NCBI RefSeq assembly: GCF_002743255.1
Contig: NZ_PDYY01000001.1
Span: 310,001 to 374,000, forward strand
Source of the DNA: Sporosarcina sp. P2
Lineage (GTDB): Bacteria > Bacillota > Bacilli > Bacillales_A > Planococcaceae
DNA length: 64,000 nt
Direction of reading: 5' to 3'
Every line of letters starts with the position of its first letter. Positions within the stretch are counted from its first letter, which is position 1. Positions 24,484 through 33,643 of this stretch are shown one piece after another. The notes beneath the pieces were generated by a model, which saw nothing but the letters and a program-made list of their open reading frames with translations, had not been told where the DNA came from and did not search any database. The position numbers and the translations under genes were made by a program.

Positions 24484-24678
24484 ATGAATAAAATGTCTAA
24501 AAAAACTACAAGCCGTTCGAATGCCAATGCCAATGGAAATTCAGGAAATAAGATCTCAGATATAAAACAAGTATTTTCAGATATTGGGGTAATAATTGAA
24601 GTGTCAGATAAAAAAAACCTAAATAATTTTAATGACTCTAAAAGGGTTCGTGTAACTAAAGATGGAAAAGTCTTTTAA
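24484..24678 (+). CDS. Small unknown protein (64 residues)
   Basis: A basic, low-complexity start (KKTTSRSNANANGNSGNK) is followed by a short folded-looking tail (ISDIKQVFSDIGVIIEVSDK) ending RVRVTKDGKVF. AGAGGTGATG precedes the ATG. It follows the 372-residue membrane protein by 25 bases and is followed by a terminator, so the two probably form a two-gene unit. Family not recognised. Confidence 0.5.
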   Translation: MNKMSKKTTSRSNANANGNSGNKISDIKQVFSDIGVIIEVSDKKNLNNFNDSKRVRVTKDGKVF

Positions 24679-24692
24679 AATGACCTTTTAAG

Positions 24693-24736
24693 AAGTGATG
24701 AAACACGAGAACTATCGTTGTTTCATCACTTTTTTG
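24693..24736 (+). terminator. Terminator of the two-gene cargo unit
   Basis: AAGTGATGAAAC (24693-24704) pairs perfectly with GTTTCATCACTT (24720-24731), followed by TTTTTG. Confidence 0.9.
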
Positions 24737-24755
24737 TTTAGACAGCAAAGGAAAT

Positions 24756-25210
24756 TTAATTATTTAAATATCTCTCAGACTTCTGTATAGCGCCTTCTTT
24801 AGCCTCCTTCGAAACGTGAGCATAAATGTTCATCGTCGTCTTCACCTCAGTATGTCTTAAACAATCTTGTACTTCTTCAATCTTAGCATCTGCTTCAAAC
24901 AGTGAAGAACAACGTGTATGGCGGAAACCATGTGCTTTAATTTCTGGTAAATTGTATTTTGGGGGGATTCTTTTTAGCCAATCTTGCGTCTTAATTGGCT
25001 GAATGTAGCTATTTTTTTAATTGATGAATACTAATTAATTTTTTGGAGAGTATTATCGCCAAGTATTAAATAGGCTTGCTGCTTCTATTTCCATTCTTTT
25101 AAAATCGTCATTGTTGATTTGTCCATTTTGATTGTACATGCAGTATCTGTTTTAGAGGACTTAACATTTTTGTGTCCAGGATATTGACATAGACCCATTA
25201 TCGTTTGTAT
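24756..25210 (-). pseudogene. Decayed tyrosine-recombinase integrase
   Basis: The last ~85 codons are intact on the minus strand and end at TAA 24756-24758. They contain HGFRHTRCSSLFEADAKIEE and CLRHTEVKTTMNIYAHVSK, the phage-integrase box with the second Arg, two His and the Tyr. Upstream (about 25020-25210) a different frame gives KSSKTDTACTIKMDKSTMTI followed by an in-frame stop, which is the middle of the same family. The N-terminal domain is absent: the island gene at 25310 begins there. The integrase is therefore dead, and the element is fixed in place. Confidence 0.85.
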
Positions 25211-25309
25211 CTTAATCCTTCTATTTACTTATAGATATACGACATATTACTAGAAATAATGGCTTATTGTCTACTAAAAGTGCTTTGGAAAAGGTATACT
25301 GGACTAAAA

Positions 25310-28216
25310 ATGGTAAAGGGTGTTGATGTTTTGAATAACAAATCAAAAAAAATTGGTTATATACTGGCTTTTTTTTTAGGAGGAGTTGGAGCACATGCGT
25401 TTTACTACCGTAAATACGTAAAAGGTTCGGTGTATCTCCTTCTTAGTTGGACGTTTGTCCCTATTCTCTTAGGGTGGATAGATATGTTTTTCATTAAGGA
25501 TTGGCACAATAAATTAGAAACCAACCCGTTAACACAAAAAAACAACGTGAAGAAGAAGGTAAAGAAAGACATCCCTGTTAAAAAGGAAACTAACAAAATT
25601 ACGATGGATGACTTGGTGATTAAAAACCGACTAGACAAGGAAAGTATTCTGTTTTCCAATGAGCGTCCACTCAATCCTCTTGTAGAAGAAGCTTTTAAGA
25701 AGGAAGAGCGCAAAAATGTAAAACAAATTGTTTATGCAGCTATAGAGGAACAACAAAGAATAGACTACGCACTAAAGAGTGAACCGGTGATAAGACTTGA
25801 GGAAGCACAAATCATAGCAAGCCCAGTAGTCAGTCCTGAAAACACTAGTTCTTTCAAGGTTGAAAAAAGGGACGAAATGGAGGAGGCATTTGCACCTAAA
25901 CCTAAACCTGAGGGTGACCTGAGAGCAAGGTATGCAGAAGCACATAAGAACAAAACGCGTTTGAAAAAAGATGAAGAATCCGCATCCGTTCAGCTACAAA
26001 AAACACCTGAGCATCCTCGTAAGAAAATACAAGAGTTAGTGTCTACACTCAAACAGGTGCAACAGTTACAACTTGCTAAAGCAGCTATGCCGACTTCTAC
26101 TGAAGACACTCACCGTGAAGAACAAGTATTAGCGGATACACAGACCGTACCCAGCACAATGGATAACAATCCTTCTTTGTCACCGCATCTTGAAGAAGAA
26201 GTAGTAGTGGATGAAGTAATCGAAAATGTTGAGATAGATGTACTGGAAGTGATAGAAGAAAAAGTGAATGATGCTGTTGCTGTGACAGAGGTTCATAAGG
26301 AAGCGAAAGGAAAACGAGAAGCAGTAGCGTCCGTGGGTGTAGATATAGAAGAGGAAGAACTAATTCTTTCGGAATTAACTCCCCCTATTCGCCATGAAGA
26401 ACCATCCATGAATATGGTACCGGTACCTATAAACGTTTTTTTATTGCAAGCCTCTAAATTAAAACGCAAAATTGAGGATTCGTTAACAAATATGCCGGAC
26501 GTCAACGTTGCGAAACCAAGTCAACGATTTTACAATGAAGACGCGGTTATTCTAGACAAATATAAGCACATTGACACGCCTAGAGAGATACTGAAGGCTA
26601 TCGAACAGATAAGAAGCGAGAGTTCATCTAAAAACAATAATTCGTATGGAATGAGTTATTCCCACAATGGAAGCCGATTCATCAAGCACTCCTTAGACTA
26701 TGCAACTAAAAGAGGTGTCAAAAGCAAGGAAATCCCGTTACACGCCTATTGGACGACTTTTGACAGTTTGAACAAAGAACAAAAGAAGTGGTACTTTTAC
26801 TGGAGAGAGCAAGTGTTAAATGGGAAATACCCAGATGTGGACCTTAGTTACATCATCTTGTTTGTCTATGAGCTATTGAACTACTCTTTTAATCAAAGGG
26901 CTGCATTCAACATAAGCATGGTCGTTCGGTTGCATGATAACTACGTAGAAAGACTTCCTAAGGTGAGAACTTACTTAGGCAGCTGGACGGCTGATATGTT
27001 ACGAGAGGTCGGTGAAAATGACTTAATGGAGGAATGGACATCCTCGTCGAGTGATTATTACATGACGCCACTGTATAAGCAACTCAAGGAAAAACAAGAC
27101 GAGTTAGCGCGAATTTCCTTTACTAAGTGGAAACCTCATATTCAAAACTATAAAGAAACTGTGTTTTTCACTGCCCACAAAAATAAAATTTATAGAGTTT
27201 TTAAAGAGAGCTTCCCTCTACTACAGGGTGTGTACCAAGAGCAAGGAGAACAGTTAATCGACCGCTACTTTAAAATGCAAGAAGAAAGAACCGTTAAGCA
27301 CTTATATGTTAGTGCTGTTATGGGTCGTGAAACGGACGTTTTTCATGTTCAAACGAAACGAATTTTGCCTACTGAACGGATCAACAATGAAGTGACTGCT
27401 TTGTTCCGTTTATCTGAAAATGTAACAAGAATGCTTAAGGGGGAGAAACGTCAAATAAAAGTCGATGAATCGTTCTTACCGGAGGGGTTTAAAGAAATGA
27501 TGATTGAACACTTTACACCAGTAGTTAAGGAAAAGACAAATCGATTTAAAGTCGTTCAAAAAGCAGAAAATAGTGAGGGTTATGGAAAGGTTCCGCCCCC
27601 ACCTGAAGACATCCCTATACCCGAACAAAGACCGGTTATCGAATTCAATAGCGCTAACATTAAAGCCTTTCAAGAAGAAACAGAGGAACTCATTGCGATA
27701 TTCAATGAAAGAAATACTGAAGTGGATGGTACTTTAAGTTTTACCGTCGAAGGAGACACAGGCACTAAGTCTGAAACCAACACCGAACCAACGAATGCTC
27801 GAATAGATACCGAGGAAGCGGATAACCCAGTGGCTTGGGATGCGGAACAATCATCAATTGGTGAAACACATCCTGAAAATGAAACAGTACCCCCTATGGG
27901 TGTAGACAGTACCCCATCGGATATCTTCTTTGCACTAGGAGGTGGAGGCAGTGTTGATGGAGAGGAAGACTTCATTGAATCTCTTACCGTGATTGAAAAG
28001 GAATTCTTGGTTCAATTTGATAATGGGGTTTACGACCAAAACGCTGCCAACTCCTTCTTAAAGCAAAGGGGCATCATGTTAGGTATGTTTATCAGTGAAA
28101 TTAACGAAAAAGCCAATGAATACCTCGGAGATAACTTCCTTGAGTCTCAAGATGGAGAAATCGCGGTCTACGAAGAATATGAACAGTGTATACTAACGCT
28201 AAAGGAAACCGAATAA
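25310..28216 (+). CDS. sngA: SngA-like TerB protein with N-terminal TM2 membrane domain
   Basis: A protein of about 968 residues (ATG at 25310; a TTG at 25331 is also possible, as neither has an ideal binding site). Residues about 14-60 form a TM2 domain: LAFFLGGVGAHAFYYRKY, then a second helix ending GWIDMFF. An acidic, low-complexity linker runs to about residue 430. Residues about 470-690 resemble TerB-N (KKWYFYWREQVLNGKYPDVD) and about 775-965 resemble TerB-C (QRGIMLGMFISEINEKANEY). Followed by a DUF2791-type ATPase and a DEIH helicase, it matches the three-gene Shango anti-phage system (TerB, ATPase, helicase). The TM2 domain suggests membrane attachment. Confidence 0.75.
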   Translation: MVKGVDVLNNKSKKIGYILAFFLGGVGAHAFYYRKYVKGSVYLLLSWTFVPILLGWIDMFFIKDWHNKLETNPLTQKNNVKKKVKKDIPVKKETNKITMDDLVIKNRLDKESILFSNERPLNPLVEEAFKKEERKNVKQIVYAAIEEQQRIDYALKSEPVIRLEEAQIIASPVVSPENTSSFKVEKRDEMEEAFAPKPKPEGDLRARYAEAHKNKTRLKKDEESASVQLQKTPEHPRKKIQELVSTLKQVQQLQLAKAAMPTSTEDTHREEQVLADTQTVPSTMDNNPSLSPHLEEEVVVDEVIENVEIDVLEVIEEKVNDAVAVTEVHKEAKGKREAVASVGVDIEEEELILSELTPPIRHEEPSMNMVPVPINVFLLQASKLKRKIEDSLTNMPDVNVAKPSQRFYNEDAVILDKYKHIDTPREILKAIEQIRSESSSKNNNSYGMSYSHNGSRFIKHSLDYATKRGVKSKEIPLHAYWTTFDSLNKEQKKWYFYWREQVLNGKYPDVDLSYIILFVYELLNYSFNQRAAFNISMVVRLHDNYVERLPKVRTYLGSWTADMLREVGENDLMEEWTSSSSDYYMTPLYKQLKEKQDELARISFTKWKPHIQNYKETVFFTAHKNKIYRVFKESFPLLQGVYQEQGEQLIDRYFKMQEERTVKHLYVSAVMGRETDVFHVQTKRILPTERINNEVTALFRLSENVTRMLKGEKRQIKVDESFLPEGFKEMMIEHFTPVVKEKTNRFKVVQKAENSEGYGKVPPPPEDIPIPEQRPVIEFNSANIKAFQEETEELIAIFNERNTEVDGTLSFTVEGDTGTKSETNTEPTNARIDTEEADNPVAWDAEQSSIGETHPENETVPPMGVDSTPSDIFFALGGGGSVDGEEDFIESLTVIEKEFLVQFDNGVYDQNAANSFLKQRGIMLGMFISEINEKANEYLGDNFLESQDGEIAVYEEYEQCILTLKETE

Positions 28217-28525
28217 ATATTAAAAGATTTATCGATAGAAAAACAAATTGAGATAAAAGAAGTTTTTGAATCTATTGGAATAACTGTAAATCAAATCGAC
28301 TTGTATAGAGATTTTGAGAGAATAGTTGCGGAAGTTATTCATACAGGAGATAGGTATACGTGGAAGCTTGGTGAATAGAGTGCGAAGACAATTTAGAAGG
28401 CATAGAAAGTTAATTTGACGATAAATCCAATGAGTACCTATTGGTTAACTTTCTGGGTCTCAAAAGCAATTGCAGTCTACTAGAATTTAAAATTGTATTA
28501 AAACGCTAAAGGAGACCGAATAAAT
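28187..28525 (+). repeat. 32-bp direct repeats bracketing an insertion between sngA and sngB
   Basis: The sequence at 28187-28218, which encodes the last codons of sngA and its stop, recurs at 28494-28525 just before the sngB start, with 28 of 32 bases identical. The 275 bases between them contain a 54-codon frame that continues in phase after the sngA stop (ending GDRYTWKLGE) and a nested hairpin (AGAAAGTTAA...TTAACTTTCT around 28405-28454). Without the insertion, the sngA stop would touch the sngB start, as in a compact operon. Confidence 0.75.
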
Positions 28526-29834
28526 GGATATTAAAAAGAGAGATTCCACCGCAATTTTGAACTCGCTAGGAGGTGGCGTCGTACCAAGCAGAGGGTTGCA
28601 TCACATCATGGTCGGTCGACATGAAGAAGTTAAACAAATCCTAAGTGACTTGGATAATATTAAAAAAGGGTCGTCCTTCATGAAACTATTCATAGGCCCC
28701 TTTGGTAGTGGTAAGAGTTTTATTCAAGCACTAATCCAACAAGCTGCTTTTAATGAGAAATTCGTTGTCGCGAAAGCAGACTTCACACCTGAACGTCGAT
28801 TGTACGGGACGGAAGGCAAAGCGGTCGCGACTTACACCGAACTAATGAAAAACTTGGCGACAGCAACTGTCCCTCAAGGCGGCGCATTACCGACCATTTT
28901 AGACAAGTGGATTAGCGAAATTCAAATGAAGGTTCAACTCGAAAAAAATTACGAATCTGTTGCATTCGACGACCCTTCCTTCATTAAAGATGTAGAGTTA
29001 GCCATTACTGATGTCGTATCTAAAATGGATGAACTCGTCGGTGGTTACGACTTTGCGCGTATTCTAACCCAATACTTTAAAGGGTTTGTTGAAGATGATA
29101 ATGAAATCCAACGACAAGCTCTTCGGTGGCTTCGTGGGGAATACACATCCAAAATGGAAGCACGTAAGGATTTGGGTGTTCGCGAAATCATCAACGACAT
29201 TAATTACTATGAGTATATAAAGGTGTTTTCTCAGTTCGTAAAGCAAATTGGGTATTCCGGATTGGTCATTAATCTAGATGAAGCCATTAACTTGTATAAG
29301 ATTACACACCCTCAGACTAGAGAGAAAAACTATGAAACGATTTTAAAGATTTATAACGACACGCTACAAGGGAATGTTGAGGGATTGTATATCACGATAG
29401 GTGGTACACCGGAATTCTTAGAGGACGAACGTAGAGGGTTGTTCAGCTATGGTGCTTTAAAGAGAAGGCTCCAATCCAATCGCTTTGAAACAAATAAATA
29501 CCGCGACTTAACACAACCCGTTATCACCATTAAGCCATTGAAACATGACGAAACCTATGTGCTCTTGGAAAAGTTAAGAGACATTCATGCCGTTCATAAT
29601 GGTTATGCAACGACCGTAACGAGTGATGAAATTCAGAACTTTATACGCGGGGAGTACTCTCGACCTGGTGCGGAAGAAAACCTAACTGTTGGGGACATTA
29701 TTCGAAGCTTTATCGGCGCATTAAACATACTTCATCAAAATCCAGAATATGATCGTGAAAAATTGTTTGGTGAGAACGAATCGAAGCCACAGCCTACTAA
29801 TGTGAATTCTCGCTTCTCAAGAACTGAAGGGTAG
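28524..29834 (+). CDS. sngB: SngB-like DUF2791/BrxD-family ATPase
   Basis: A 436-residue P-loop protein of the DUF2791 family, which includes BrxD of BREX systems. Walker A is IGPFGSGKSFIQALI (about residues 58-72), Walker B is GLVINLDEAINLYK (about 247-260), and TIGGTPEFLEDERRGLFSYG is a conserved region found in these proteins. It is expected to pair with the helicase eight bases downstream, as BrxD pairs with BrxHI. The start ATG at 28524 has AAAGGAGA upstream. Family membership is clear; the name sngB follows from the three-gene context. Confidence 0.82.
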   Translation: MDIKKRDSTAILNSLGGGVVPSRGLHHIMVGRHEEVKQILSDLDNIKKGSSFMKLFIGPFGSGKSFIQALIQQAAFNEKFVVAKADFTPERRLYGTEGKAVATYTELMKNLATATVPQGGALPTILDKWISEIQMKVQLEKNYESVAFDDPSFIKDVELAITDVVSKMDELVGGYDFARILTQYFKGFVEDDNEIQRQALRWLRGEYTSKMEARKDLGVREIINDINYYEYIKVFSQFVKQIGYSGLVINLDEAINLYKITHPQTREKNYETILKIYNDTLQGNVEGLYITIGGTPEFLEDERRGLFSYGALKRRLQSNRFETNKYRDLTQPVITIKPLKHDETYVLLEKLRDIHAVHNGYATTVTSDEIQNFIRGEYSRPGAEENLTVGDIIRSFIGALNILHQNPEYDREKLFGENESKPQPTNVNSRFSRTEG

Positions 29835-29842
29835 GAATACGT

Positions 29843-31978
29843 ATGCAATCATTCGAACTACTTTCCAAAACAATGCAAAAGAAGATTTGGGATATGAAAT
29901 GGGATAAGTTAACACCTATACAAAACAAGACAATACCCATAATCATTGAGACGAATAAAGATGTTATTCTCTCGTCTGCAACTGCCTCTGGTAAAACGGA
30001 GGCGGCTTTTTTGCCGATAATCTCCCTTATCGAAGAAAATGCTGAAAAACAGTTAAAAGTATTGTACATATCACCTCTAAAAGCCTTGATAAACAACCAA
30101 TTTGAACGCATTGAAAAACTTTGCGAGTATAGTTCCATTCCGATTCATAAATGGCACGGAGACGTCAGTCAAAGTCAGAAAAACAAGTTCGTGAAAAATC
30201 CTTCAGGCATTCTCCAAATCACACCCGAATCCGTTGAAAGTTTGTTTATTAATCGTACGGAGCATATCAAGAACCTGTTTAAAGGGATTGAGTTTATCGT
30301 CATAGATGAAATCCACTCGTTTATCAATTCGGAACGCGGTGTTCAACTACGTTCACTGTTATCTCGGATTGAGAAGTACACCATTCAAAGACCGCGAATA
30401 GTTGGTCTGTCCGCTACTATCGACAACTTTGAGCTTGTTAAGGAATGGGTGAACTATAAAGACACGAAAAATGTTGAAATTATTGAAACAGCTGGGAGTG
30501 AAAAACAACTACAATATTACCTGATGCATTTTGAAACTGGTAAAGATAGGAGACTACCAGTGGAGTTATTTGAAGATATTCGAGAGGTGTCTAGAGATAA
30601 TAAAACCATTATCTTTTGCAACAGAAGAGGGCAAGTAGAAGAAACTACGGTCTTTCTGAATCGACTGGCGAAGAGAGATAGTGTTGGTGAAGCGTATTAT
30701 GCACATCACTCATCCATTGATAAAAAAGAACGTGAATACGTGGAGAAGACAATGGTTGAATCCACAACACCTAAAAGTGTTGTTGCGACTAGCTCACTGG
30801 AGTTAGGTATTGACATTGGGGATGTAGACATTGTTGTACAGTTAGACAGTACATTTACCGTATCGTCTTTGAAACAACGGTTGGGTCGCTCAGGGCGGAA
30901 AAAAGGTGCGGACCAGATGTTGCAGCTGTATACAACAGAAGATGATAGCTTGCTTCAATCGCTGGCGGTAATGGAGTTAGCGCTTGAGAAGTGGATAGAG
31001 CCTGCTACGGGGTATCTAGCACCTTACGACATCTTATTCCATCAATTGATATCCATCTGCCAAGAAACGAATGGGAGAGGCTTAGAGGAGCTCGTATCGA
31101 TCATTAAAGGCAATCACATTTTCTACAACATACAGTCAGAAAAGGTAGAACAAATTATTCATCACATGTTAGAGAAAGACCACCTTGAAAAAGTGAAGGG
31201 GAGCAACGAGTTAATCGTTGGCATCGAGGGGGAAAGAATACTTAGAAGCAAGGAGTTCTATGCGGTCTTTATGAGTCCGGAAGTCTTCACGGTGCTGGAG
31301 GGAGTAAAAACCATAGGTACAGTGGATAAGGGTGCCGGGATTGATATGGGTGACTCTATCATTCTTGCCGGTAGGTTATGGGAAATTAACAGCATTGATT
31401 TCAAGAAGAATAAAATATATGTTAAAAAGTCGGTTAGCGGTAAGCCGCCAAGGTATAGTGGAGGAGCTGGTGGAATCCATAATCGTATCGGTGAAAAAAT
31501 GATTGAAATCTTGTGTTCCAATCAGCAATTTGGTTATTTTAATGATACTGCTGAATATACATTGCAGGATATGAGAAAAGCTTATCATGATTATGGTGTA
31601 AAACAGAATGAGCGAATTCTTTGGAGGACTAAACATGAAATCGTATTCGATACGTACACGGGCTCTAAAAACACGCAAAACTTAATTTGGGCGCTCCGTT
31701 CATTAGGTCTTAACATTAGAGGAGATGGCGTTGGAAGGGTATATATCGATCCATCCAACGGTGATATAGCGGAAGTAATAAGACAAGCAAAAGAAAAACA
31801 GTGGGTAATTGAAGATTTGTTAAGTATTACACAAGAACATGAACTGTTTGTGTCCAAATTCTCTATTTACTTACCGAAAGACATACAAGAGGAACTGCAT
31901 GTAATAAATAAAATAAACCTGAAAGGATTGGAAGAGTACCTAGCTACCCATTCGTTTAGAGTTATTGATTTAGAGTGA
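29843..31978 (+). CDS. sngC: SngC-like superfamily 2 helicase
   Basis: A 711-residue DEAD/DEAH-box, Lhr/BrxHI-like helicase. Motifs: Q region WDKLTPIQNKTIP, Walker A SSATASGKTEAAF (about 44-56), Ia YISPLKALINNQ, DEIH box VIDEIHSF (about 152-159), motif III GLSAT, motif V TSSLELGIDIG and motif VI QRLGRSGRKKG. The C-terminal ~330 residues contain winged-helix and beta regions seen in Lhr-type proteins. All catalytic motifs look intact. It starts eight bases after sngB and is the last gene of the three-gene set. Confidence 0.85.
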   Translation: MQSFELLSKTMQKKIWDMKWDKLTPIQNKTIPIIIETNKDVILSSATASGKTEAAFLPIISLIEENAEKQLKVLYISPLKALINNQFERIEKLCEYSSIPIHKWHGDVSQSQKNKFVKNPSGILQITPESVESLFINRTEHIKNLFKGIEFIVIDEIHSFINSERGVQLRSLLSRIEKYTIQRPRIVGLSATIDNFELVKEWVNYKDTKNVEIIETAGSEKQLQYYLMHFETGKDRRLPVELFEDIREVSRDNKTIIFCNRRGQVEETTVFLNRLAKRDSVGEAYYAHHSSIDKKEREYVEKTMVESTTPKSVVATSSLELGIDIGDVDIVVQLDSTFTVSSLKQRLGRSGRKKGADQMLQLYTTEDDSLLQSLAVMELALEKWIEPATGYLAPYDILFHQLISICQETNGRGLEELVSIIKGNHIFYNIQSEKVEQIIHHMLEKDHLEKVKGSNELIVGIEGERILRSKEFYAVFMSPEVFTVLEGVKTIGTVDKGAGIDMGDSIILAGRLWEINSIDFKKNKIYVKKSVSGKPPRYSGGAGGIHNRIGEKMIEILCSNQQFGYFNDTAEYTLQDMRKAYHDYGVKQNERILWRTKHEIVFDTYTGSKNTQNLIWALRSLGLNIRGDGVGRVYIDPSNGDIAEVIRQAKEKQWVIEDLLSITQEHELFVSKFSIYLPKDIQEELHVINKINLKGLEEYLATHSFRVIDLE

Positions 31979-32101
31979 AAACCTAGTTGTAACTATAGTG
32001 TTTTTTCTAAATTAATCAATTTAAACTATGCTATGTGGAAAGTGAAAAAGTGAATAGTCAGCACCAGTCACTACACGGCACCACTTTTTTAGGAAGGAAT
32101 A

Positions 32102-32449
32102 TTCTATGTTGATTTTAAACCTACAAAAGATTACGGAAAGGGACATCGAGCGATTATTTATAGTGCCTTTGTCATCTCTTTAATGGAATACTGCAAAGAT
32201 AAAGAAATGCCACATCCAGGGTTCGTTGTCATCGATTCACCTTTAACAACTTATTAAGGAAAAAAATCTGAGGAAGATCTAAATAGTGATATTTAAAGTG
32301 CGTTTATAGCTGATTTGGCTAACATAAATAAAGATATGCAGATAATTTTACTTGAGAATAAAGAACCACTTAATGAAGAGAAAACAAAAATTAACTTTAT
32401 TAAGTTTACGAAAGATGAAAATGAAGGAAGATACGGTTATTTTATTTAG
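32102..32449 (+). pseudogene. Decayed C-terminal fragment of an SMC/RecN-like ATPase
   Basis: One frame from 32102 to TAG at 32447-32449 reads FYVDFKPTKDYGKGHRAIIY, then HPGFVVIDSPLTT, then DLANINKDMQIILLENKE. This resembles the end of an ABC/SMC-type ATPase with a Walker B-like VVIDSP and a following H-loop-like strand. Two in-frame TAA codons interrupt it. No intact 5' part is present. It is probably the debris of another defence or DNA-repair gene of the island. Confidence 0.65.
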
Positions 32450-32639
32450 AGAATCTTTGTTAACAGAATGTAAGATGGTTTTCTCTTTTTCTATATTTAT
32501 TTTCCCGTGAGAAAAATGAGTACTTTTAATAAACAAATCCTGTTCTCCGTAAGGTGTTTTTTAAAACCGTTGTCAATGATTCTCACTGTAGTCAAAAAAG
32601 CCTTATAAACATTGTTATTACCGCATTCCTGTGAAGGAT

Positions 32640-32662
32640 GGGTTCGAATCCCGCTATCTCCA
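32640..32662 (+). repeat. Candidate right attachment repeat (ssrA/tRNA 3'-end-like)
   Basis: GGGTTCGAATCCCGC followed by TATCTCCA looks exactly like a T-loop with its stem and the acceptor end of tmRNA or a tRNA. No 5' acceptor strand, D-arm or anticodon arm precedes it, so it is not a complete RNA gene. With the related sequence at 23032-23054 it brackets the island. Confidence 0.55.
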
Positions 32663-32787
32663 CATACTTACCGGAAAACATAACTAAAGAAGTCTGAGCA
32701 GATTGTCAATGTTATGAAGGAGCTAAATCATTAAGTAAAGTAAGTGACATTAAAGTCGAACTTCTCACTTTGACAGCCATTTTCTTC

Positions 32788-32836
32788 AAAAACGGTTCCA
32801 CTCATTTAAGAACAATGAGTGGAACCGTTTTTTCTC
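32788..32836. terminator. Strong bidirectional hairpin terminator
   Basis: A perfect 19-bp stem (32788-32806 with 32814-32832) around a 7-base loop has A and T runs outside it. It separates the island end from the convergent LysE-type gene and can terminate in both directions. Confidence 0.9.
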
Positions 32837-32927
32837 GAATCCTGTAAAAATCCATTATTCTCTATTCAAACACCAAAAAAATTCATGACACATAAGTCTA
32901 CTTCTTTTCGGCAACACTAACTAAACC

Positions 32928-33530
32928 TTACGTCAATCCAATCAAAAGATAAATGGCAGTTCCCCAAATAAACAATGCCGAGCACTTATTAAGTATATTC
33001 ATCAAGTTCCCTGTTGTGTCCAGCTTTTTTAATATTGAACCTGCAATCATTAATCCGAAAAACCAACCCCAAGCTACTGCAATACAACCGATTGTAAAAT
33101 ATACTTGTTCCTCTCCCACATATTTTAACGCGCTAGTCCCGATCACTCCTACTGTATCCAAGATGGCATGAGGATTTAATAAAGAAACGGATAGTGCAAA
33201 CATGATTTGCTGGCGGATGGGTAACGCGTTATTCGATTCATTCGCTTTTGGTTTTGTATTCCAAATGGAAAGCCCCATATAAAGTAAAAATAATACACCT
33301 ACGAGGACTAAGCTAAATCGCAGCCATTCAAATTGGAATACAATGGTAGATAGTCCGAATACAGCCAATATGATTAAAAAAGTATCGCATAGTGCGGCTG
33401 TAATAGTCGCCGGAAATGCTTGAAGAACTCTCGGCTGTGTAGCACCTTGTGAAAACACAAATACATTCTGAATTCCTAATGGTAGTATTAAGCCAAACGC
33501 CAAAATAATACCATGAATTGCAGCCTCCAT
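32928..33530 (-). CDS. LysE/ArgO-family amino acid exporter
   Basis: A 200-residue membrane protein with six helices in the LysE/ArgO pattern: GLILPLGIQNVFVFSQGA in the first helix region and SLLNPHAILDTVGVIGTSA in the middle, both hallmarks of basic amino acid exporters. The ATG at 33530 is preferred to a GTG at 33539 because AGGAAGTGAAG is spaced for it. Export of arginine or lysine is the family expectation; the substrate here is not shown. Single gene, no adjacent LysG-type regulator. Confidence 0.85.
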   Translation of the reverse strand: MEAAIHGIILAFGLILPLGIQNVFVFSQGATQPRVLQAFPATITAALCDTFLIILAVFGLSTIVFQFEWLRFSLVLVGVLFLLYMGLSIWNTKPKANESNNALPIRQQIMFALSVSLLNPHAILDTVGVIGTSALKYVGEEQVYFTIGCIAVAWGWFFGLMIAGSILKKLDTTGNLMNILNKCSALFIWGTAIYLLIGLT

Positions 33531-33643
33531 AAACTTCACTTCCTATCAAATTCTATTCTACTATTGTAAACTAAAAGAAAACCGCAATCGTATAGTTTTC
33601 TATCCACACAATTTATGCCTGATCCCCTGAAAGGAGAGAGTAC

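Noticed and set aside
25259..25309. Upstream start for the TerB protein at 25259
   Set aside because: It adds 17 residues that do not belong to the TM2 domain and has no ribosome binding site.
32600..32665. Complete tRNA or tmRNA gene
   Set aside because: Only the T-arm-like and acceptor 3' end are present; no matching 5' strand, D-arm or anticodon arm precedes it.
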